This document shows, piece after piece, positions 61,515 to 64,000 of a stretch of 64,000 bases of DNA. Both the position numbers and the translations under genes were made by a program. Positions within the stretch are counted from its first letter, which is position 1; each line of letters begins with the position of its first letter. Origin of the DNA: Bacillus sp. es.036. Its GTDB lineage: Bacteria; Bacillota; Bacilli; Bacillales; Guptibacillaceae. Location: contig NZ_PDIZ01000001.1 of NCBI RefSeq assembly GCF_002563635.1, forward strand, positions 1,302,001 to 1,366,000, read 5' to 3'. The notes beneath the pieces were generated by a model that made no database searches, had not been told where the DNA came from, and saw nothing but the letters and a program-made list of their open reading frames with translations.

Positions 61515-62630
61515 ATGTTTGATTCTCGTATTATAGAGTTTGCTGAGAAATTAGTCCAATACTCAACCAAGGTTCAGCAAGGTGAACATGTGTTAATCGA
61601 AGCCTTTGATGTAGACAATACTCTTGTACGCAGCATTGTGAAAGAGGTACATAAAGCGGGTGGTTTTCCTCATGTCAACTTGAGAGATAATCAAGTTCTT
61701 CGGGAACTATTGATGAATGCGAGTGAAGAACAAATCACGGAGTGGGCTGAGATTGATTTAAATCAAATGAAGAAAATGAATGCTTACATTGGAATACGTG
61801 GCTCTGAGAATATTAATGAGCTTTCTGACGTACCAGAAGCGAAAATGGCGTTATATAATCAAATTTACAAAACAAAAGTTCACAGTAATCAACGTGTGAA
61901 GCATACAAAATGGGTTGTGATGAGGTATCCAAATGAATCAATGGCACAGCTTTCTGGCATGAGTACTGAAGCATTTGAAGATTTCTACTTCAATGTTTGC
62001 ACGATGGATTATGCAAAAATGAGTGAAGCGATGGATTCACTTGTGGATCGTATGAACAAAGCCGACGAGGTTCGAATTGTTTCTCCTGACACAAACCTGA
62101 GTTTCTCCATCAAAGATATTCCAGCTGTAAAATGTGCTGGTGAACTTAATATACCAGATGGGGAAGTTTTTACTGCACCAGTTAAGGAAAGTGTAAATGG
62201 TGTCATTACGTATAATACACCTTCTCCTTACAATGGTTTTGTATTTGAGAATGTCCAGCTTACGTTCGAAAACGGGAAAGTGATCGATGCTGAAGCAAAT
62301 GATACAGAGAGGCTAAATCAAATTCTCGATACGGATGAAGGAGCTCGGTATATCGGCGAATTTGCGATTGGTGTCAATCCGTTCATTCGTGAGCCAATGA
62401 AAGATATTCTATTTGATGAAAAAATAGATGGTTCTTTCCATTTCACACCAGGACAAGCATACGATGAAGCGCCAAACGGCAATGATTCATCTGTTCACTG
62501 GGACCTTGTTTTAATTCAACGCCCTGAATATGGTGGCGGTGAAATTTGGTTTGATGACGAGTTAATTCGCAAAGACGGCAAGTTTGTCCCTGAAGCGCTT
62601 CAAGTGTTAAATCCAGAAAATCTTAAATAA
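61515..62630 (+). CDS. M29-family metal aminopeptidase (AmpS/PepS-like)
   Basis: A 371-residue aminopeptidase, slightly shorter than the usual 400-410 residues of M29. Metal-ligand blocks: GELNIPDGEVFTAPV, AEANDTERLNQILDTDEGARYIGEFAIGVN (Glu in YIGE), FHFTPGQAYDEA and SVHWDLVL. It removes N-terminal residues from peptides in the cytoplasm. GAGGGAGAAT precedes ATG 61515. Monocistronic. Confidence 0.9.
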   Translation: MFDSRIIEFAEKLVQYSTKVQQGEHVLIEAFDVDNTLVRSIVKEVHKAGGFPHVNLRDNQVLRELLMNASEEQITEWAEIDLNQMKKMNAYIGIRGSENINELSDVPEAKMALYNQIYKTKVHSNQRVKHTKWVVMRYPNESMAQLSGMSTEAFEDFYFNVCTMDYAKMSEAMDSLVDRMNKADEVRIVSPDTNLSFSIKDIPAVKCAGELNIPDGEVFTAPVKESVNGVITYNTPSPYNGFVFENVQLTFENGKVIDAEANDTERLNQILDTDEGARYIGEFAIGVNPFIREPMKDILFDEKIDGSFHFTPGQAYDEAPNGNDSSVHWDLVLIQRPEYGGGEIWFDDELIRKDGKFVPEALQVLNPENLK

Positions 62631-62635
62631 AGATG

Positions 62636-62666
62636 AGAAACGCATCCATTGGATGCGTTTTTTCGT
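62636..62666 (+). terminator. Terminator after aminopeptidase gene
   Basis: AAACGCATCC and GGATGCGTTT form a stem followed by T residues. Confidence 0.92.
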
Positions 62667-62741
62667 ACAGATGACCAATCACATTTTCATCCTTTTGAAT
62701 ATAAATAAAGAAAACTACTTTAAGACAGGAAGTGCCTTCCA

Positions 62742-62948
62742 ATGGAAATACATTGTGATGGATGTACGAAGGAGATGAGAGACTGGGAAACCATTCATAT
62801 GGTGAAGTTCGATAAATGGTATGTTGGTCATTTCAACTGTTTATTGAACTTGAAAAAAAAATTGAATCTCAATAGACCGATTAAGTGGGATAAATTAGAA
62901 GGTAAGAAGGATAATCAAAAAGACTCGGATGGGAAAACAGCGAATTAG
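62742..62948 (+). CDS. Small CxxC-containing protein
   Basis: A 68-residue protein starting at ATG 62742 with CAGGAAGTG upstream. CDGC at residues 5-8 and a later HFNC suggest a metal-binding knuckle; the last third is Lys/Asp-rich and disordered. No family recognised. A strong terminator follows, so it is a separate transcription unit. Confidence 0.62.
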   Translation: MEIHCDGCTKEMRDWETIHMVKFDKWYVGHFNCLLNLKKKLNLNRPIKWDKLEGKKDNQKDSDGKTAN

Positions 62949-62956
62949 ATCGAGGG

Positions 62957-62995
62957 GCAAGAAAAGACGCTAACTTTAGGTAGCGTCTTTTCTTG
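62957..62995 (+). terminator. Terminator after small CxxC protein gene
   Basis: AAGAAAAGACGCTA and TAGCGTCTTTTCTT form a 14-bp perfect stem. Confidence 0.93.
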
Positions 62996-63121
62996 TGATT
63001 TTTATATGAAACATCCTCCTTATTCACCGCTTTCTTCCATAGACAATATGTAAATGGAATGCTAGTCACCTGTGGAAGATGAGGTGAATATTGTAGAGCA
63101 TCTAATAAATGAGGTGATACA

Positions 63122-63760
63122 ATGTTAGCTTGTCATCCTGCAATAGGTTACACAGCAATTGGTGACTCTATTACATTAGGAACGGGGACCTTGTTGTTTT
63201 CTCCAACTTTTGTAGATTTTTATAAAAATGATTTACAATGTTCCATAAGAAAAAAGGTGAATGTAAGTGTTTTTGCTGAAAATGGTGCGACAACGTTGCA
63301 ATTGAAAAAATGGCTTGCTTGCTCGAAGATCGACCTGGGACAAACGGAAATCGTAACTTTAACAGCTGGTGGAAATGACCTTATCGATGCGGCTGAATCT
63401 TACGCGATAACGAAAAAAGATACTGTGTTGGATGATGCTTTAAAGGTTTGCTGCCAAAATATGAGCTGGATTGTGTCCTATTTGTCTAAAGCTCTCAAAC
63501 AGTCAGATGGAAATGCGATGATACGAATTGTTAACTTGTATAACCCCATTCCTACTATTCCTTTTTCGGATTACTGGGTAAAGCAGTTCAACCGTCATAT
63601 TGACAAATGTTCCACTGGAGAGTTGGTGAGAGTGGCTAATGTATTTCCTGTTTTTAAAGGGAGAGAAAAGCAATTGCTAGCTTCAGATTGTATCCACCCG
63701 AACACGCATGGACATAAAGAAATTTCAAATGTACTTATGAAAACAGGAATTACTTTATAA
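63122..63760 (+). CDS. SGNH/GDSL-family hydrolase
   Basis: A 212-residue esterase/lipase of the SGNH fold. Block I: AIGDSITLG with the nucleophile Ser; block II Gly near ENGATT; block III GGND in LTAGGNDLID; block V SDCIHPNTHGH with catalytic Asp/His. No signal peptide is seen, unlike many relatives. GAGGTG lies 7 bases before ATG 63122. Substrate unknown. Confidence 0.88.
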   Translation: MLACHPAIGYTAIGDSITLGTGTLLFSPTFVDFYKNDLQCSIRKKVNVSVFAENGATTLQLKKWLACSKIDLGQTEIVTLTAGGNDLIDAAESYAITKKDTVLDDALKVCCQNMSWIVSYLSKALKQSDGNAMIRIVNLYNPIPTIPFSDYWVKQFNRHIDKCSTGELVRVANVFPVFKGREKQLLASDCIHPNTHGHKEISNVLMKTGITL

Positions 63761-63830
63761 ATGTTTAATTAATTGAAAGCAAGGGTAAATTTTTGTGTTA
63801 ATACATTATAGAAATACTGGGGAGGAACAT

Positions 63831-64000
63831 ATGGTACATCAATCGATTCAGTTAAGCGAATTACGAGAACAATTGCTTCATTCCTTTGAGGCAATACGCG
63901 CAATGACAAATACATTAGTGGAAACGCTTGAGACGGAGGATTTTACCATCCAATCAATTCCCGATGTAAGTCCTCCCAAATGGCATATGGCCCACACGAC
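63831..64000 (+). CDS. EgtB-like protein, DinB-type N-terminus (3' truncated by window edge)
   Basis: The first 56 residues are visible from ATG 63831, with GGGGAGGAAC upstream. LREQLLHSFEAIRAMTNTLVETL is a DinB-type helix, and IQSIPDVSPPKWHMAHTT is the conserved EgtB block with a metal-binding His (x-W-H-x-A-H-T). EgtB is the iron-dependent sulfoxide synthase of ergothioneine synthesis; its catalytic FGE-type domain is outside the window. A partner egtD methyltransferase should lie nearby if the assignment is right. Confidence 0.75.
   Translation, partial: MVHQSIQLSELREQLLHSFEAIRAMTNTLVETLETEDFTIQSIPDVSPPKWHMAHT

Noticed and set aside
1-64000. CRISPR array, tRNA, rRNA, prophage or integrative element boundaries
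   Set aside because: No spaced repeat arrays, no cloverleaf or rRNA sequence, and no integrase, capsid or relaxase genes were seen; the only mobile element is the IS200/IS605 copy.

Overview
The window is low-GC chromosomal DNA from an aerobic, spore-forming member of the Bacillaceae. The evidence is strong AGGAGG-type ribosome sites, frequent TTG/GTG starts, B. subtilis-like operons (dpp-ykf, yoaS-yozG-yoaT, argCJBD-carAB-argF), an S-box riboswitch and a gamma-type spore protein. Two C30 carotenoid loci and an NhaC-type antiporter fit a pigmented, salt- or alkali-tolerant marine/soil Bacillus relative such as Halobacillus or Pseudalkalibacillus. That genus guess is inference; no rRNA gene is present to settle it.

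Layout. 0-3.7 kb: the end of a GntR/FCD regulator, a 2Fe-2S ferredoxin, a DUF2203 protein, a tiny spore protein and an ABC-F ribosome-associated ATPase. 3.8-11.2 kb: a dipeptide/muropeptide uptake and recycling region (dppA-dppB-dppC-dppE, then ykfB-ykfC and a class A beta-lactamase-fold hydrolase) in which the transporter ATPase genes are missing. 11.2-12.3 kb: a LysM-L,D-transpeptidase and a phosphodiesterase. 12.3-16.2 kb: carotenoid operon I (two CrtN-type desaturases and CrtM). 16.3-26.4 kb: an accessory stretch of hydrolases, acetyltransferases, an ATPase, the yoaS-yozG-yoaT cassette, a HIT-family gene split by an intact IS200/IS605 element (TnpA+TnpB), small membrane proteins, VOC proteins (one a relic) and an S51-like peptidase. 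26.4-33.1 kb: carotenoid locus II, with crtP-cruF-crtQ-desaturase on the minus strand and crtO-fni on the plus strand.

33.2-46.1 kb: an NhaC-family antiporter, a SAM-I riboswitch in front of an msrA with an FbpA-like N-terminal extension, a large membrane-anchored esterase, cydDC behind a Rex-type operator, a VOC protein, an orphan pair of oligopeptide-type permeases and a DNA topoisomerase III. 46.2-58.4 kb: a complete arginine cluster, argC-J-B-D-carA-carB-argF and argG-argH, with ArgR/AhrC-type boxes at argC and argG. 58.4-64 kb: a possibly structured intergenic region, a small hydrophilic protein, a patatin, an AldA-type aldehyde dehydrogenase, an M29 aminopeptidase, a small CxxC protein, an SGNH hydrolase and the start of an EgtB-like gene.

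The two carotenoid loci together predict a C30 pathway from isopentenyl diphosphate (Fni) through diapophytoene (CrtM), desaturation and oxidation (four CrtI-family enzymes), a CruF-type hydration, glycosylation and acylation. Their promoters share an 18-bp motif built from 11-bp-spaced GTATA repeats. The most unusual items are the FbpA-MsrA fusion under a SAM riboswitch, the precise IS605 disruption of the HIT gene, the ATPase-less peptide transporters and the tandem 17-bp operator of the yoaS-yozG cassette.
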